The notes: generated by a model from the letters alone, not told the origin. A stretch of 64,000 bases of DNA from Burkholderia sp. WSM2232 (GCF_000472545.1 NZ_AWZV01000008.1:124001-188000); one strand, 5' to 3'; positions 19,388 through 30,848 are shown, numbered from the stretch's first letter. A program made the numbers and translations.

Positions 19388-21295
19388 ATGGTTTCGATAC
19401 GTCTGCCTGACGGTTCTGTTCGACAGTACGAGCATCCGGTGACCGTCGCCGAAGTGGCGGCGTCCATCGGCCCTGGCCTCGCGAAGGCGGCGCTCGGCGG
19501 CAAGATTGATGGTCAACTGGTCGACACGTCCACGCTGATCGATCACGACGTGGCGCTTGCCATCGTCACCGAAAAAGATGCGGACGGTCTCGATATCATT
19601 CGCCACTCCACGGCGCACCTGCTCGCGTACGCAGTAAAAGATCTGTATCCCGAGGCGCAGGTCACCATCGGTCCGGTGATCGACAACGGCTTCTACTACG
19701 ACTTTGCCTACAGCCGTCCTTTCACGCCCGAAGATCTGGAAAAGATCGAAAAGCGCATGCAGGAGCTCGCCAAGAAAGACGAGCCCGTGTCGCGCCGCGT
19801 TGTGTCGCGCGACGAAGCGGTGGACTACTTCAAGAGCATCGGCGAAAAGTACAAGGCGGAGATCATCGAGTCGATTCCCGCAACGGACGAGATCAAGCTG
19901 TACTCGCACGGCGGCTTTACCGACCTGTGCCGCGGCCCGCACGTGCCGTCCACCGGCAAGCTCAAGGTCTTCAAGCTGATGAAGGTGGCGGGCGCCTACT
20001 GGCGCGGCGATTCGAAGAACGAGCAGTTGCAGCGCATTTACGGCACCGCCTGGACCAAGAAGGAAGACCAGGAAGCGTACCTGCACATGCTCGAGGAAGC
20101 GGAAAAGCGCGATCACCGCAAGCTCGGCAAACAGCTCGACCTGTTCCACATGCAGGACGAGTCGCCCGGCATGGTGTTCTGGCATCCGCGCGGCTGGACG
20201 TTGTGGCAGCAGGTGGAGCAATACATGCGCCGCCGCGTGAACGAGGCCGGCTACCTCGAAATCAAGACGCCCATGATCATGGACCGGTCGCTGTGGGAAG
20301 CGTCGGGCCACTGGCAGAACTATCGTGAAAACATGTTCACGACGGAATCGGAAAAGCGCGACTACGCGATCAAGCCGATGAACTGCCCCGGTCACGTGCA
20401 GGTGTTCAACCACGGTTTGCGCTCGTATCGCGATCTGCCGCTGCGTTACGCGGAGTTCGGCTCGTGCCACCGTAACGAATCGTCGGGCGCGCTGCATGGT
20501 TTGATGCGCGTGCGCGGTTTCGTGCAGGACGACGCGCACATCTTCTGTACGGAAGAGCAGTTCATCAGCGAGTCGATCGCCTTCAACACGCTCGCCATGA
20601 GCGTGTACAAGGACTTCGGCTTCGACAACGTCGAGATCAAGCTGTCGTTGCGCCCGGACGCGCGCGCGGGCACGGACGAAACGTGGGACCGCGCGGAGCA
20701 GGGCTTGCGCGAGGCGTTGACGGCTTGCGGCGTGACGTGGGAAGAACTGCCGGGCGAAGGCGCCTTTTACGGTCCGAAGGTCGAGTATCACATCAAGGAC
20801 GCGCTCGGCCGCTCCTGGCAATGTGGCACCCTCCAGCTGGATATGGTCCTGCCCGAGCGTCTGGGCGCGGAGTACGTCGCCGAAGACAACGGCCGTCGGC
20901 GGCCCATCATGCTGCACCGGGCAATCGTCGGATCAATGGAGCGCTTCCTCGGCATTCTGATCGAGCACCACGCCGGTGCAATGCCCGCATGGCTGGCACC
21001 AATGCAGGTGGTAGTGATGAATATCGCCGAAAGTCAGGCCGAATACGCCCGGTCTCTTGCCCAATCGTTGCAAAAACAAGGGGTTAGAGTGGAGGCCGAT
21101 TTGCGCAACGAGAAGATTAGCTATAAAATACGTGAGCACACGCTCGAGAAGGTGCCGTACCTGCTTGTGGTCGGCGACAAGGAGCGTGAAGCACAAACGG
21201 TAGCCGTGCGTGCCCGTGGTGGCGTTGACCTTGGCGTGATGCCTGTCGACGCCTTCATTGAGCGTCTGCGCCAGGACGTGCAGTCGTTCAACTGA
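19388..21295 (+). CDS. thrS: Threonyl-tRNA synthetase, full length
   Basis: Charges tRNA-Thr. The 635 residues contain a TGS domain (1-61), the N2 editing domain ([10 protein letters not shown] and [12 protein letters not shown]), the class II catalytic core ([13 protein letters not shown] with zinc cysteine; motif 2 [20 protein letters not shown]; motif 3 [16 protein letters not shown]) and the anticodon-binding domain. ATG at 19388 has GGAG eight bases upstream and gives the standard [10 protein letters not shown] start. A second, shorter ThrRS gene lies at 43382-44617. It heads the thrS-infC-rpmI-rplT-pheST cluster. Confidence 0.98.
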   Translation: MVSIRLPDGSVRQYEHPVTVAEVAASIGPGLAKAALGGKIDGQLVDTSTLIDHDVALAIVTEKDADGLDIIRHSTAHLLAYAVKDLYPEAQVTIGPVIDNGFYYDFAYSRPFTPEDLEKIEKRMQELAKKDEPVSRRVVSRDEAVDYFKSIGEKYKAEIIESIPATDEIKLYSHGGFTDLCRGPHVPSTGKLKVFKLMKVAGAYWRGDSKNEQLQRIYGTAWTKKEDQEAYLHMLEEAEKRDHRKLGKQLDLFHMQDESPGMVFWHPRGWTLWQQVEQYMRRRVNEAGYLEIKTPMIMDRSLWEASGHWQNYRENMFTTESEKRDYAIKPMNCPGHVQVFNHGLRSYRDLPLRYAEFGSCHRNESSGALHGLMRVRGFVQDDAHIFCTEEQFISESIAFNTLAMSVYKDFGFDNVEIKLSLRPDARAGTDETWDRAEQGLREALTACGVTWEELPGEGAFYGPKVEYHIKDALGRSWQCGTLQLDMVLPERLGAEYVAEDNGRRRPIMLHRAIVGSMERFLGILIEHHAGAMPAWLAPMQVVVMNIAESQAEYARSLAQSLQKQGVRVEADLRNEKISYKIREHTLEKVPYLLVVGDKEREAQTVAVRARGGVDLGVMPVDAFIERLRQDVQSFN

Positions 21296-21323
21296 GCCAC
21301 TTGGCAGCCCGGCTCGTTTTTTT
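21294..21323 (+). terminator. Weak hairpin with T tract between thrS and infC
   Basis: GAGCC (21294-21298) can pair with GGCTC (21311-21315) around a 12-base loop, followed by seven T residues. The stem is short, so it may only reduce readthrough into infC. Confidence 0.4.
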
Positions 21324-21344
21324 AATTTTTAGAGGAAACGTAAC

Positions 21345-21869
21345 ATCGCTACTGATAAGTCTGCGCACCGCATCAACGGTGAAATTACGGCACCCGAGGT
21401 GCGTCTGGTCGGAGTCGAGAACGAACCGCTCGGCATCGTGAAACTCGCTGATGCGTTCCGCATGTCGGAACAGCAAGATGTGGATCTGGTTGAAATCGCT
21501 CCTCAAGCGGTCCCGCCGGTTTGCCGTTTGATGGACTACGGCAAGTTCAAGTACTCGGAAGCGAAGAAGCAGCACGAGGCCAAGCTCAAGCAGAAGATCG
21601 TTCAGGTCAAGGAAGTCAAATTCCGTCCGGGCACTGACGACGGTGACTACAACGTCAAGCTGCGCAACCTCATTCGCTTCCTCGAAGACGGCGACAAGAC
21701 GAAAATCACGTTGCGTTTCCGTGGCCGCGAAATGGCTCACCAGGAAATTGGCATGCGCATGCTCGAACGCCTGCGCACCGATCTCGACGAAGTCGGTCAG
21801 GTCGAGCAAATGCCGAAAATGGAAGGGCGCCAGATGATCATGGTGCTCGCTCCGAAGAAAAAGAAGTAA
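21345..21869 (+). CDS. infC: Translation initiation factor IF-3, ATC start codon
   Basis: IF-3 keeps the 30S subunit free and checks start-codon/initiator pairing. The protein is complete only if translation starts at ATC 21345: AGAGGA lies seven bases upstream and the first residues read (M)[20 protein letters not shown], the family N-terminus. No ATG exists there; the next possible start, GTG 21399, would remove 18 conserved residues. E. coli infC uses AUU and is autoregulated because IF-3 rejects non-canonical starts; the same logic is inferred here. Length 174 residues, N- and C-domains intact ([24 protein letters not shown] core; [20 protein letters not shown]). Confidence 0.95.
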   Translation: MATDKSAHRINGEITAPEVRLVGVENEPLGIVKLADAFRMSEQQDVDLVEIAPQAVPPVCRLMDYGKFKYSEAKKQHEAKLKQKIVQVKEVKFRPGTDDGDYNVKLRNLIRFLEDGDKTKITLRFRGREMAHQEIGMRMLERLRTDLDEVGQVEQMPKMEGRQMIMVLAPKKKK

Positions 21870-22115
21870 GCGGTCAGAGCGGCGGCGCGCCATGTGGCGC
21901 GGGTTCTGGTTGTCAAAGTTAAATCGCGCCGCGCCGGGTATCCGGTGCGGTGCCAGCAGGTTTCGGAGCGGCGCTCGTGTAGATGCGCGTCGCTTCCCGA
22001 AAAGCGGCTGCCGGCAATATCGGCGGTCTGCATACCAAGTGGAATGGGTTTCGAAGGGCGGGTAATGGCCATCTGGCCGACCGCACACCCATATCCATCT
22101 AATAATGGAGTTGTC
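21870..22115 (+). promoter_or_regulatory. 246-base leader before rpmI
   Basis: The spacer between infC and rpmI is long for this cluster and contains several GC-rich inverted segments. In E. coli ribosomal protein L20 represses rpmI-rplT by binding a structured leader with a pseudoknot. A similar role is likely here, but I did not establish a matching fold. No gene is seen in it. Confidence 0.4.
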
Positions 22116-22313
22116 ATGCCGAAGATGAAGACCAAGAAGAGTGCTGCGAAGCGCTTCGTGGTGCGTCCGGGCGGTACCGTCAAGCGCGGTCAGGCCTTCA
22201 AGCGCCACATTCTTACCAAGAAGACCACCAAGAACAAACGCCATCTGCGCGGTTCGACGGCAGTTCATGATTCCGATCTGAACTCCGTGCGCGCAATGCT
22301 GCCGTTCGCTTAA
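22116..22313 (+). CDS. rpmI: 50S ribosomal protein L35
   Basis: A 65-residue basic ribosomal protein starting [16 protein letters not shown] with the typical [17 protein letters not shown] core. ATG at 22116 follows ATGGAG. rplT begins 29 bases after its stop. Confidence 0.98.
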   Translation: MPKMKTKKSAAKRFVVRPGGTVKRGQAFKRHILTKKTTKNKRHLRGSTAVHDSDLNSVRAMLPFA

Positions 22314-22342
22314 CCCTTAACCGAAACTCATAGGAGCAAGAC

Positions 22343-22702
22343 ATGCCTCGAGTCAAACGTGGGGTTACCGCACGGGCCCGTCACAAGAAGATCATCAAGC
22401 TGGCCAAGGGTTACCGCGGCCGTCGCAATAACGTCTATCGCATCGCCAAGCAGGCGGTCATGCGCGCAGGCCAGTACGCCTACCGCGATCGCCGCAACAA
22501 GAAGCGTGTGTTCCGCGCACTGTGGATCACGCGTATCAACGCGGCGGTGCGTCAGCACGACATGACGTACAGCGTGTTCATCAACGGCCTGAAGAAGGCT
22601 TCGATCGAACTGGACCGCAAGGTGCTGGCCGACATGGCTGTGTTCGACAAGGCTGCTTTTGCTGCGATCGTTCAGCAGGTGAAAGCCGCCGTTGCAGCCT
22701 GA
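22343..22702 (+). CDS. rplT: 50S ribosomal protein L20
   Basis: A 119-residue large-subunit assembly protein starting [18 protein letters not shown] and containing [16 protein letters not shown] and [20 protein letters not shown] at 22343 follows AGGAG. In other bacteria L20 also represses its own operon. The strong hairpin downstream separates it partly from pheST. Confidence 0.98.
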
Positions 22703-22770
22703 TTGCGCTTCTGGCAATTAACACTGCGTGGTTAGTTGCAGCGAACATCCGGTAGTCACGGTGACGCTGC

Positions 22771-22808
22771 AACAAAAACGGGGCTCCTCACCGAGCCCCG
22801 TTTTTGTT
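22771..22808. terminator. Bidirectional terminator after rplT
   Basis: A perfect 16-bp stem (22771-22786 with 22793-22808) closes a six-base loop, with A-rich and T-rich arms so that it can act on either strand. It lies between rplT and pheS, where partial readthrough or a separate pheS promoter would be needed. Confidence 0.9.
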
Positions 22809-22859
22809 GGTAGAACCGGTTTGTTTCGATAGAACACTGACGTTGAAATGATGGGATCA

Positions 22860-23873
22860 ATGGACCTGGACCAGATTGTCGCCGACGCGCAAAACGCCTT
22901 CGCAGAAGCCTCCGACGTCACCACGCTCGAAAACGAGAAAGCGCGCTTTCTCGGCAAGTCGGGCGCGCTGACCGAACTGTTGAAGGGCCTTGGCAAACTC
23001 GATCCCGAAACGCGCAAAACCGAAGGCGCACGGATCAACCTCGTCAAACAGCAAGTCGAAGCCGCGTTGACGGCGCGCCGTCAGGCGCTGGCCGACGCGT
23101 TGCTGAACCAGCGTCTCGCCGCTGAAGCGATCGACGTCACGTTGCCGGGCCGCGGCACCAGTACGGGCAGCCTGCACCCGGTCATGCGCACGTGGGAGCG
23201 CGTCGAACAGATTTTCGGCAGCATTGGATTCGACGTGGCCGACGGCCCCGAGATCGAAACCGACTGGTACAACTTCACCTCGCTGAACAGCCCGGAAAAC
23301 CATCCGGCGCGTTCAATGCAGGACACTTTCTATGTGGACGGCAAGGACGCCGACGGCCGCCAGTTGCTGCTGCGCACGCACACGAGCCCGATGCAGGTGC
23401 GCTACGCGCGCACCAACACGCCGCCCATCAAGGTGATCGTGCCGGGCCGCACCTACCGTGTGGACAGCGACGCGACTCACTCGCCGATGTTCAACCAGGT
23501 CGAAGGCCTGTGGATCGACGAGAACATCAGCTTCGCGGACCTGAAGGGCGTCTATAGCGACTTTCTCAAGAAGTTCTTTGAGCGCGACGATATTCAGGTT
23601 CGTTTCCGTCCGTCGTATTTTCCGTTCACCGAACCGTCGGCTGAGATCGACATGCTGTTCGAAACGGGCAAGAACGCGGGCAAGTGGCTCGAAATTTCGG
23701 GCTCGGGCCAGGTGCACCCCACGGTGATCCGCAACATGGGTCTCGACCCGGAGCGCTACATCGGCTTTGCATTCGGCAGCGGCCTCGAGCGGCTCACCAT
23801 GTTGCGCTACGGCGTGCAGGACTTGCGTCTGTTCTTTGAAAACGACCTGCGCTTCCTGCGTCAATTTGCCTGA
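22860..23873 (+). CDS. pheS: Phenylalanyl-tRNA synthetase alpha subunit
   Basis: Catalytic subunit of the alpha2-beta2 PheRS. The 337 residues have the N-terminal coiled coil (res 1-80), then class II motifs: [55 protein letters not shown] (motif 2), and [17 protein letters not shown] (motif 3). ATG at 22860 gives the standard MDLDQI start; an in-frame ATG at 22848 is possible. pheT follows 148 bases downstream. No PheM-like leader peptide was recognised upstream. Confidence 0.97.
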   Translation: MDLDQIVADAQNAFAEASDVTTLENEKARFLGKSGALTELLKGLGKLDPETRKTEGARINLVKQQVEAALTARRQALADALLNQRLAAEAIDVTLPGRGTSTGSLHPVMRTWERVEQIFGSIGFDVADGPEIETDWYNFTSLNSPENHPARSMQDTFYVDGKDADGRQLLLRTHTSPMQVRYARTNTPPIKVIVPGRTYRVDSDATHSPMFNQVEGLWIDENISFADLKGVYSDFLKKFFERDDIQVRFRPSYFPFTEPSAEIDMLFETGKNAGKWLEISGSGQVHPTVIRNMGLDPERYIGFAFGSGLERLTMLRYGVQDLRLFFENDLRFLRQFA

Positions 23874-24021
23874 GTGAGTGCGTGAGCGCGCGCGGCGCGC
23901 CCCGCATAGAGTGCGGCAATGCACCTGAAAGTGCGAGCCGCCAAAGCGTCCCGGCAGTGATTTGCAGCGAAGCTTGCCCTGCCTCACGCGGACCTAACCC
24001 GATCAGAACGTACACAGAACC

Positions 24022-26457
24022 ATGCAATTCCCGGAATCCTGGCTGAGAACCTTTGTCGATCCGCAACTGACGACGGACGAGCTGTCGCACGCATTGACGA
24101 TGGCCGGTCTTGAAGTGGAAGACCTGCGACCGGCCGCGCCGCCGACCTCGAAGATCGTGGTCGGTCAGGTGCTGGAGGTCGTCAAGCATCCGGACGCGGA
24201 CAAGCTCAACGTCTGCCAGGTCAACGCAGGCACCGGCGCGACGCTGAACATCGTATGCGGTGCGCCGAACGTGGCTCCCGGCATCAAGGTGCCGGTCGCG
24301 CTGGTCGGCGCCCAACTGCCGCCGGCCGAAGAGGGCGGCGCACCGTTCGCGATCAGGCTCTCGAAGCTGCGTGGCGTGGAAAGCCAGGGCATGCTGTGCT
24401 CGGCGCGCGAACTGAAGCTTTCCGAAGATCATAGCGGCCTCATGATCCTGCCGGAAGATACGCCGATTGGCCAGGACATCCGCGAAACGCTCAATCTCGA
24501 CGACACCATCTTCGAGATCAAGCTCACGCCGAACAAGGCCGACTGCCTGTCCGTGTTTGGCGTGGCGCGCGAAACCTCCGCGATCACCGGCGCGCCGTTG
24601 CGTCCGCTTGAGATCAAGCCCGTTGAAGTCAAGCTTAACGAGACCTTGCCGGTCAAAATCTCGGCGCCTGATCTTTGCGGTCGCTTTTCAGGCCGCGTCA
24701 TCCGCGGTGTGAATGCGCGTGCGAAATCGCCGCAATGGATGGTCGAGCGTCTGGAGCGTTCCGGTCAGCGCAGCATCTCGGCGCTTGTCGACATTTCCAA
24801 TTACGTGATGCTCGAGCTGGGCCGTCCGTCGCATGTGTTCGATCTCGACAAGATCCACGGCGGCATGGACGTGCGCTGGGGCCGCAAGGGCGAAACGCTG
24901 AAGCTGCTGAACGGCAACACGGTCGAACTCGACGAAACCGTCGGCGTGATCGCGGACGAGCGGCATATCGAAAGTCTCGCAGGCATCATGGGTGGCGACA
25001 GCACGGCCGTCACGCTGGACACCACCAACATCTATCTTGAAGCCGCATTCTGGTGGCCCGACAGCATTCGTGGCCGCTCGCGCAAGTACAACTTCTCGAC
25101 GGACGCCGGCCATCGCTTCGAGCGCGGCGTCGACTACGCGAGCACCGTCGAACATATCGAGCGCATCACGCAGTTGATCCTGGATATTTGCGGCGGCGAG
25201 GCGGGTCCTGTGGACGACCAGACCGTCAACGTGCCCAAGCGCGAGCCGGTGAAGATGCGCGTGTCGCGCGCCAACCGCATCATCGGCGTTGCAATCGGGG
25301 CGGACGAGATCGCGCAGATTTTCACGCGTCTTGGCCTCGCATTCGAGCGCGACGGCGACACGTTCTCGGTGATGCCGCCGTCATACCGCTTCGATATTGA
25401 AATCGAAGAAGATCTGATCGAGGAAGTCGCGCGTATTTACGGCTTCGAAAAGATTCCCGCGCGGCCTCCAGTCGCGAAGAGCGAGATGCGCGCCACCAAC
25501 GAAACGCGCCGCTCAATCCATACGATCCGCCACACACTCGCCGCACGCGACTACGCGGAGACGGTGAACTTCAGTTTCGTGGACGCGGAGTGGGAGCAGG
25601 ACTTCGCCGGCAACGACAAGCCGGTGCGCCTGCTGAACCCCATCGCGAGCCAGCTGTCGGTTATGCGCACTACGCTGTTCGGCAGCCTGATTCACGTGCT
25701 GCGCACTAATCTGAACCGGCGTGCGGCCGATCGCGTGCGCGTGTTCGAAGCAGGCCGCGTGTTCCTGCACGATCCGTCGATCAAGGCCGGCGAACTGACC
25801 GTGGAAGGCTTCGTGCAACCAAAAATGATCGGCGGCCTCGCCTACGGTCCGGCACTCGAGGAGCAGTGGGGCGCGCCCGCGCGCACGGTCGACTACTTCG
25901 ACGTGAAGGCTGATGTCGAGGCGCTGCTTGCGCCAGCAGTCGCGCGCTTCGTGAAAGCGGAGCATCCGGCGCTGCATCCGGGGCGCAGCGCGCGCATTGA
26001 ACTGAATGGTCGCGCAATCGGCTGGATTGGCGAACTGCACCCGCGCTGGATGCAAAAATATGATTTACCGCATGCGCCGATTCTGTTTGAACTGGAAGCC
26101 GACGCATTAATGCAGCGCGTGTTGCCCACACCGTCGGAAGTGTCCAAATTCCCACCGGTGCGACGCGATATCGCGGTGGTCGTCGATCAAAAAATCGAGG
26201 TTCAGGCGCTGCTCGACGAGCTTCAGGCGGCCCAGTCGGAGCCTGCCTGCAAGACCGTTCAGAAGGTTGCGCTTTTTGACGAATTCCGTCCAAAATCAAA
26301 CACTTCCGGCGGTCTGGCGGCTCACGAGAAAAGCCTTGCGTTCCGGGTTACCTTGCAAGATACTGGCGGGACCCTTCAGGACGAAACGGTCGATCTGGCC
26401 ATTCAGACTCTGGTGGAACGTCTGGCTCGAGTATATGGCGCACGGTTGCGCGGATAA
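24022..26457 (+). CDS. pheT: Phenylalanyl-tRNA synthetase beta subunit
   Basis: The 811-residue beta subunit holds the EMAP/OB tRNA-binding domain (about residues 39-150; [21 protein letters not shown]), the B3/B4 editing module ([21 protein letters not shown]), B5 and the C-terminal ferredoxin-fold anticodon-binding domain ([20 protein letters not shown]). Length and domain order are normal. ihfA starts 69 bases after its stop, as in many proteobacteria. Confidence 0.97.
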   Translation: MQFPESWLRTFVDPQLTTDELSHALTMAGLEVEDLRPAAPPTSKIVVGQVLEVVKHPDADKLNVCQVNAGTGATLNIVCGAPNVAPGIKVPVALVGAQLPPAEEGGAPFAIRLSKLRGVESQGMLCSARELKLSEDHSGLMILPEDTPIGQDIRETLNLDDTIFEIKLTPNKADCLSVFGVARETSAITGAPLRPLEIKPVEVKLNETLPVKISAPDLCGRFSGRVIRGVNARAKSPQWMVERLERSGQRSISALVDISNYVMLELGRPSHVFDLDKIHGGMDVRWGRKGETLKLLNGNTVELDETVGVIADERHIESLAGIMGGDSTAVTLDTTNIYLEAAFWWPDSIRGRSRKYNFSTDAGHRFERGVDYASTVEHIERITQLILDICGGEAGPVDDQTVNVPKREPVKMRVSRANRIIGVAIGADEIAQIFTRLGLAFERDGDTFSVMPPSYRFDIEIEEDLIEEVARIYGFEKIPARPPVAKSEMRATNETRRSIHTIRHTLAARDYAETVNFSFVDAEWEQDFAGNDKPVRLLNPIASQLSVMRTTLFGSLIHVLRTNLNRRAADRVRVFEAGRVFLHDPSIKAGELTVEGFVQPKMIGGLAYGPALEEQWGAPARTVDYFDVKADVEALLAPAVARFVKAEHPALHPGRSARIELNGRAIGWIGELHPRWMQKYDLPHAPILFELEADALMQRVLPTPSEVSKFPPVRRDIAVVVDQKIEVQALLDELQAAQSEPACKTVQKVALFDEFRPKSNTSGGLAAHEKSLAFRVTLQDTGGTLQDETVDLAIQTLVERLARVYGARLRG

Positions 26458-26526
26458 CCCGCATTTAACAATTGCACGGCTGTTTCCGCATCCTTTGTTT
26501 TCTGTCTGGCGCGCCATTTGATAGAT

Positions 26527-26937
26527 ATGAATGAAATGAACTCGAGTGATTTCGAAGCCCTTCTTACGGCGCAACGCAGCGCCATGATTCGAGAAATTCC
26601 GACATCACCCGCCGCCGTTTCAACTGAAACGCCGACGCTCACCAAAGCGGAACTTGCCGAGTTGCTGTTCGACAATGTCGGGCTCAACAAGCGGGAAGCG
26701 AAAGACATGGTCGAGGCGTTCTTCGAGGTGATCCGCGACGCGCTGGAGAGCGGCGACAGCGTCAAGCTCTCGGGCTTCGGCAACTTCCAGTTGCGAGACA
26801 AGCCGCAGCGTCCGGGCCGAAACCCGAAAACCGGCGAGGCGATTCCGATTGCCGCGCGCCGCGTTGTGACGTTCCATGCAAGTCAAAAGCTGAAGGCCCT
26901 GGTCGAAAACGGCGCGGAAGCGAGCTTTACGCGCTGA
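26527..26937 (+). CDS. ihfA: Integration host factor alpha subunit with N-terminal extension
   Basis: DNA-bending nucleoid protein that pairs with IHF-beta. The core from about residue 38 ([20 protein letters not shown]) to the end is standard and includes [20 protein letters not shown], whose proline intercalates into the minor groove. The first ~37 residues are an extension absent from E. coli IhfA but, from memory, usual in Burkholderia. ATG at 26527; a second ATG at 26536 is also possible. It lies in the classic pheT-ihfA-merR order. Confidence 0.95.
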   Translation: MNEMNSSDFEALLTAQRSAMIREIPTSPAAVSTETPTLTKAELAELLFDNVGLNKREAKDMVEAFFEVIRDALESGDSVKLSGFGNFQLRDKPQRPGRNPKTGEAIPIAARRVVTFHASQKLKALVENGAEASFTR

Positions 26938-26983
26938 TCGACTGGCGCGTTCCTGCGCAACCCACCACGACGGCTAACTGACG

Positions 26984-27391
26984 ATGACAGCGACGATGGA
27001 AAAAGTCGTCTTGCCTCCGATTCCGGCGAAACGCTACTTCACGATTGGTGAGGTGAGCGAACTATGCGGTGTCAAGCCGCACGTGCTGCGCTATTGGGAG
27101 CAGGAGTTTACGCAGTTGCGGCCGGTCAAGCGGCGCGGCAATCGCCGGTACTATCAGCATCATGAAGTGCTGTTGATCCGGCGCATCCGCGAGTTGTTGT
27201 ACGAGCAGGGCTTCACGATCAACGGTGCACGCAACCGGCTCGATTCGCACGGCGGCGGCGCGCATGGTGCGCCGGCTGAAGCTGGCGAGCATGTCGAGGG
27301 GATTGCGCCGTCGGCGCCCACCACGGTTGCGGTCGATGTCGAGCAGTTGCGCAAGGAACTGCTGCATGTGATCAATCTGCTCAATCGCTGA
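26984..27391 (+). CDS. MerR-family regulator downstream of ihfA
   Basis: A 135-residue helix-turn-helix protein with the MerR DNA-binding domain (about residues 17-85; YFTIGEVSELCGVKPHVLRY, RRGNRRYYQHHEVLLIRRIR). There are no metal-binding cysteines and the effector region is short. This conserved neighbour of ihfA, often before tRNA-Pro, has no established ligand. ATG at 26984; ATG 26996 is an alternative. Confidence 0.9.
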   Translation: MTATMEKVVLPPIPAKRYFTIGEVSELCGVKPHVLRYWEQEFTQLRPVKRRGNRRYYQHHEVLLIRRIRELLYEQGFTINGARNRLDSHGGGAHGAPAEAGEHVEGIAPSAPTTVAVDVEQLRKELLHVINLLNR

Positions 27392-27412
27392 GGGGTTTGT
27401 TCGCGCGGGCGG

Positions 27413-27441
27413 TTCTCATCGAATGAAGTGTCTGTTATAAT
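27413..27441 (+). promoter_or_regulatory. Promoter of tRNA-Pro
   Basis: Consensus TATAAT at 27436-27441, with TTCTCA at 27413-27418 as a fair -35 box, separated by 17 bases. The tRNA begins 12 bases downstream of the -10 box. Confidence 0.7.
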
Positions 27442-27452
27442 TTCTTGCTGTT

Positions 27453-27533
<81 letters not shown>

Positions 27534-27537
27534 AATC

Positions 27538-27572
27538 AAGGCCTTATGGATGCATGTCCATAAGGCCTTTTT
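27538..27572 (+). terminator. Terminator of tRNA-Pro
   Basis: A 13-bp stem (27538-27550 with 27557-27569) with a six-base loop and a T tract. Its 3' arm and flank (27557-27578) recur exactly, 22 bases, at 32488-32509. Confidence 0.9.
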
Positions 27573-27815
27573 CGTTGGTCCGATTTTGTCCCCACGCTTG
27601 CCCCCACCACAACAAAGGGCTCCTCCCGAAACTGGGTAGAACTTTCGGCGGAGGGGACCTTGCGGCACGTTCGGTCCTCAGTCCGGGCGACTTCGCTCGG
27701 TTGCACACGGTTTGCCAACCGTTCGAAATGTGGTCGCGTTGCCGACGACAAGCGCTACGTAGTAGTCACAGCGGTCGAAGCGATTGCGCTCATTGTTGAT
27801 TCGCACCGAATCCTG

Positions 27816-27854
27816 AACCGAAGCGAAGAACCGAAGCGAAGAACCGAAGCGAAG
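27816..27854. repeat. Three perfect 13-bp tandem copies
   Basis: The unit AACCGAAGCGAAG occurs three times without a gap and is followed by AAC. Not a multiple of three and outside any gene. Confidence 0.9.
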
Positions 27855-27932
27855 AACAATAGGCTCCGATATCCAGCACCGTCGCGAATTGTTCCCCGTG
27901 TCGCGCACGAAAGCGCTCCCGGCATACCGGAC

Positions 27933-27963
27933 AAAAAAGCGCCGCCCCGGCGGGGTACGGCGC
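27933..27963 (-). terminator. Terminator of the molybdenum hydroxylase operon
   Basis: Read on the minus strand, GCGCCG pairs with CGGCGC around a GC-rich inner hairpin and is followed by six T residues. It lies 30 bases after the large-subunit stop codon. Confidence 0.75.
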
Positions 27964-27992
27964 ATGTCCAACGGACTCCGAAGAAACGCCCG

Positions 27993-30203
27993 TCAGGCGC
28001 TCTTTTCCCCAGCGGCGGGGAACGGCAAGCTGTGAACCCGTTTGCCAGTAGCCGCAAAAATCGCGTTCGCGACCGCCGGCCCGACGGGCGCGACACCCGG
28101 CTCGCCGACGCCGGTCGGCGCTTCGCCGGATTGCACGATATGCACTTCGACCTTCGGCATTTCGGCAATTCGCAGCACCTGGTAGGCGTCGAAATTGTTC
28201 TGCTCGACCTTGCCGTCCTTTAACGTGATCGCGCTGTGCAACGCGGCGCCGAGGCCGAAGCCAATCCCGCCTTCCATCTGGGCCGCGATGATGTCGGGAT
28301 TGATCGGCGTGCCGCAATCCACCGCACAGACCACGCGCTCCACTTTCACGCTACCGTCCTCGCCAACGGAGACTTCCGCGACCTGCGCGACGAACGTCTT
28401 GAACGCCTCGGCGACCGCGATGCCGCGCCCGCGGCCTTTAGGTAACGGTTTGGCAGGGTCCCAGCCCGCTTTCTGCGCGGCGAGTTCGAGCACGGCCCGC
28501 ATGCGCGGTTCGTGCGCGAGCAGATCGCGGCGGAAAAGGAACGGGTCCTTGCCTGCGGCGTGTGCGGCTTCGTCGATGAACGCCTCGACCGCGAATGCCG
28601 TGTGCGAGCTGCCGACCACCCGCCACCACAGCACCGGCACACCGGTCTGCGTGGTCGTCAGTTCGACCGAGATGTTGGGAATCGCGTACGCCACGTTCGC
28701 GGCGCCCTCGACGGAAGTCGCGTCGATGCCGTTCTTGACCATGACGCTCGCGAACGGCGTGCCGGCGAGGATCGACTGGCCGACAATCCGGTGCCGCCAG
28801 CCGACGAGCTTGCCGTCCGCGCTCAGGCCCGCGTCGAGCTTGTGGAAGTACATCGGCCGGTAGAGGCCGCCGTGGATGTCGTCCTCGCGGGTCCATTGCA
28901 GTTTGACCGGCGTGCCGTTCGCACCCAGCGCGCGGGCGATCGACACGGCTTCGACGATATAGTCCGAGCGCGTATTCGCACGCCGCCCGAAGCTGCCGCC
29001 TGCATACAGCGTGTGAATTTTCACCTGTTGTGGATCGAGCCCGGCCGTGCGTGCGGCATTGGCCTGGTCAACGGTCTGGAACTGGTCGCCGGCCCAGATC
29101 TCGCAGCTGTCGGCAGTGAGCTTGACGACGGCGTCGAGTGGCTCCATCGGCGCGTGAGCGAGATACGGGAAGGCGTAGGTGGCGGAGACCTTCTTCGCCG
29201 CGCTCGCGAGCGCCTGCGTCGCATTGCCGTCCTTGCGGGCGGATGCGCCGGGCTGCTCGGCGAGCTGCCGGTATTCGGCCATGATCGCGTCAGAGCTGCG
29301 CTTCTCGGCCTTCGAATCGTCCCATTCGATCTTCAGCGCATCGCGGCCTTGTTTCGCCGGCCAGAAGCCCTTCGCGACCACTGCGACGCCGCCCGGCACC
29401 TGTACGACCGCGACGACGCCCGGCACAGCTTTCGCAGCCGACGCATCGAATGACTTGACCGTCGCACCGAAGAGCGGCGGACGCTGCAGCAACGCGACCA
29501 GCATGCCGGGCAACGTGACGTCGAGCGTGAACTGTGCGGTGCCGTCGGTTTTCGGCGGCACGTCGACGCGCGGCAGCTGATGGCCGATCAAACGGAAGTC
29601 TTTCGGCGATTTGAGCGCGACCTTTTCCGGCACCGGCAAGCGGGCCGCAGCCGACGCCAGCGAGCCGTAGGTCGCGCTGCGCTTCGTGGCCGCGTGGTGG
29701 ACGCTGCCGTCGCGCGTCTCCAGCTCGGTTGTGGGCACTCGCCACTGCGCGGCGGCGGCGGAGACCAGCATCGCACGCGCTTTCGCGCCGGCTTCGCGCA
29801 ATTGCATCCACGAGTTGGCCATAGCTGAACTGCCGCCCGTGCCTTGTATCGTGCCGAACGCGAGGTTCGCGTAGCGCTTCGCGTCGGCGGGCGCGCTTTC
29901 GACACGTACGTCCTGCCAGTTTGCGTCAAGCTCTTCTGCGACGATCGTCGCGATACCGGTGTACGCGCCTTGGCCCATCTCGACGTGCTTCGCGATGACC
30001 GTCACGCCGTTGTCCGGCGCGACGCGCAGGAACGCGTTGGGGGCGAAGGTCACGTCGGGTAACGTGGCGGCGAGCGCGCGGCGGCCCGTGCCCGCCCACT
30101 CGAAGCCAATGGTGAGGCCGACTGCGGCGACGCTGCCGGCTGCTTTCAGGAAGGTCCGGCGCGACGGACGTACTGCGTCAGTGAAATCTGATCCGGTCGT
30201 CAT
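27993..30203 (-). CDS. Molybdenum hydroxylase large subunit (isoquinoline 1-oxidoreductase beta type), Tat-exported
   Basis: Molybdopterin-cytosine-dinucleotide dehydrogenase subunit of the xanthine oxidase family, 736 residues. A twin-arginine signal ([11 protein letters not shown], then a hydrophobic stretch to about residue 45) points to export to the periplasm. Cofactor regions include [20 protein letters not shown] and the catalytic glutamate in [19 protein letters not shown]. It belongs to the IorB-like group, which uses a 2Fe-2S partner and no FAD subunit, passing electrons to a cytochrome or other acceptor. Substrate may be an aldehyde or N-heterocycle; not deducible. The partner gene is directly upstream. 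Confidence 0.93.
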   Translation of the reverse strand: MTTGSDFTDAVRPSRRTFLKAAGSVAAVGLTIGFEWAGTGRRALAATLPDVTFAPNAFLRVAPDNGVTVIAKHVEMGQGAYTGIATIVAEELDANWQDVRVESAPADAKRYANLAFGTIQGTGGSSAMANSWMQLREAGAKARAMLVSAAAAQWRVPTTELETRDGSVHHAATKRSATYGSLASAAARLPVPEKVALKSPKDFRLIGHQLPRVDVPPKTDGTAQFTLDVTLPGMLVALLQRPPLFGATVKSFDASAAKAVPGVVAVVQVPGGVAVVAKGFWPAKQGRDALKIEWDDSKAEKRSSDAIMAEYRQLAEQPGASARKDGNATQALASAAKKVSATYAFPYLAHAPMEPLDAVVKLTADSCEIWAGDQFQTVDQANAARTAGLDPQQVKIHTLYAGGSFGRRANTRSDYIVEAVSIARALGANGTPVKLQWTREDDIHGGLYRPMYFHKLDAGLSADGKLVGWRHRIVGQSILAGTPFASVMVKNGIDATSVEGAANVAYAIPNISVELTTTQTGVPVLWWRVVGSSHTAFAVEAFIDEAAHAAGKDPFLFRRDLLAHEPRMRAVLELAAQKAGWDPAKPLPKGRGRGIAVAEAFKTFVAQVAEVSVGEDGSVKVERVVCAVDCGTPINPDIIAAQMEGGIGFGLGAALHSAITLKDGKVEQNNFDAYQVLRIAEMPKVEVHIVQSGEAPTGVGEPGVAPVGPAVANAIFAATGKRVHSLPFPAAGEKSA

Positions 30204-30205
30204 GG

Positions 30206-30667
30206 TCAGGCCTTCAGGGTGGCAGCGGCTTCGTGGATGGCCGCGCGTATGCGGGTGTAGGTCGCGCAGCGGCACAGATTGCCGTTCATCGCTGCGTCGA
30301 TATCGGCGTCGGTCGGTGTGGCGTTGTGTTCGAGCAAAGCTGTCGCGGACATGATCTGTCCAGACTGACAGTATCCGCACTGCGGCACCTGCAGCTTGAC
30401 CCATGCTGCCTGGATGGCTTTCGCGGGCCGGCTTGCAATGCCTTCGATGGTCGTGATTCGCTTGCCCGCGACGGCGGCGAGCGGCAGCACGCACGAACGC
30501 GTGGCCTCGCCTTCCAGATGAACCGTGCAGGCGCCGCATTGCGCCATGCCGCAGCCGAACTTCGTGCCGTGCAGACCCGCGTTCTCCCGGATCGCCCAGA
30601 GGAGCGGCGTGGTGGGATCGGCATCGAGCGTAACGTTCTTGCCGTTGAGGACAAACGATGTAGACAT
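30206..30667 (-). CDS. Molybdenum hydroxylase 2Fe-2S small subunit
   Basis: A 153-residue electron-transfer subunit with two 2Fe-2S clusters: plant-type ligands in [18 protein letters not shown] plus the cysteine in TRSCVLPL, and the second cluster in [11 protein letters not shown] and [12 protein letters not shown]. Start ATG 30667 has GGAGAGG upstream. Its stop is two bases before the large-subunit ATG. It has no Tat signal, so it probably travels to the periplasm in complex with the large subunit. Divergent from an AraC regulator. Confidence 0.95.
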   Translation of the reverse strand: MSTSFVLNGKNVTLDADPTTPLLWAIRENAGLHGTKFGCGMAQCGACTVHLEGEATRSCVLPLAAVAGKRITTIEGIASRPAKAIQAAWVKLQVPQCGYCQSGQIMSATALLEHNATPTDADIDAAMNGNLCRCATYTRIRAAIHEAAATLKA

Positions 30668-30848
30668 GAAACCTCTCCGTGGGGAAAGCCCGGAACCTGG
30701 TGCCGGGTGTACGCGGCAGTGTGACGGACCGCTAGGCTTTGCGCTTACACAATCCTGCAAAAAAGTTGAACAATGCTGCAAATCGAGCAGACGAGCCGTG
30801 GCTGCACCGGCACTGCCTGGGTATGCTCGATTCCGTCAATGGAGTTCA

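Larger units (their letters stand above)
27573..27992. other. Gene-free gap after tRNA-Pro
   Basis: I see no convincing gene in these 420 bases. They hold a 13-bp triple repeat, a minus-strand terminator for the molybdenum hydroxylase genes, and short open frames in several phases with no recognisable family. No integrase was found although the position beside a tRNA is typical for one. Confidence 0.6.

Noticed and set aside
27816..27854. Possible start of a CRISPR or regulatory iteron array
   Set aside because: Only three 13-bp copies, no spacers, no cas or replication gene nearby. Simple tandem duplication is enough.
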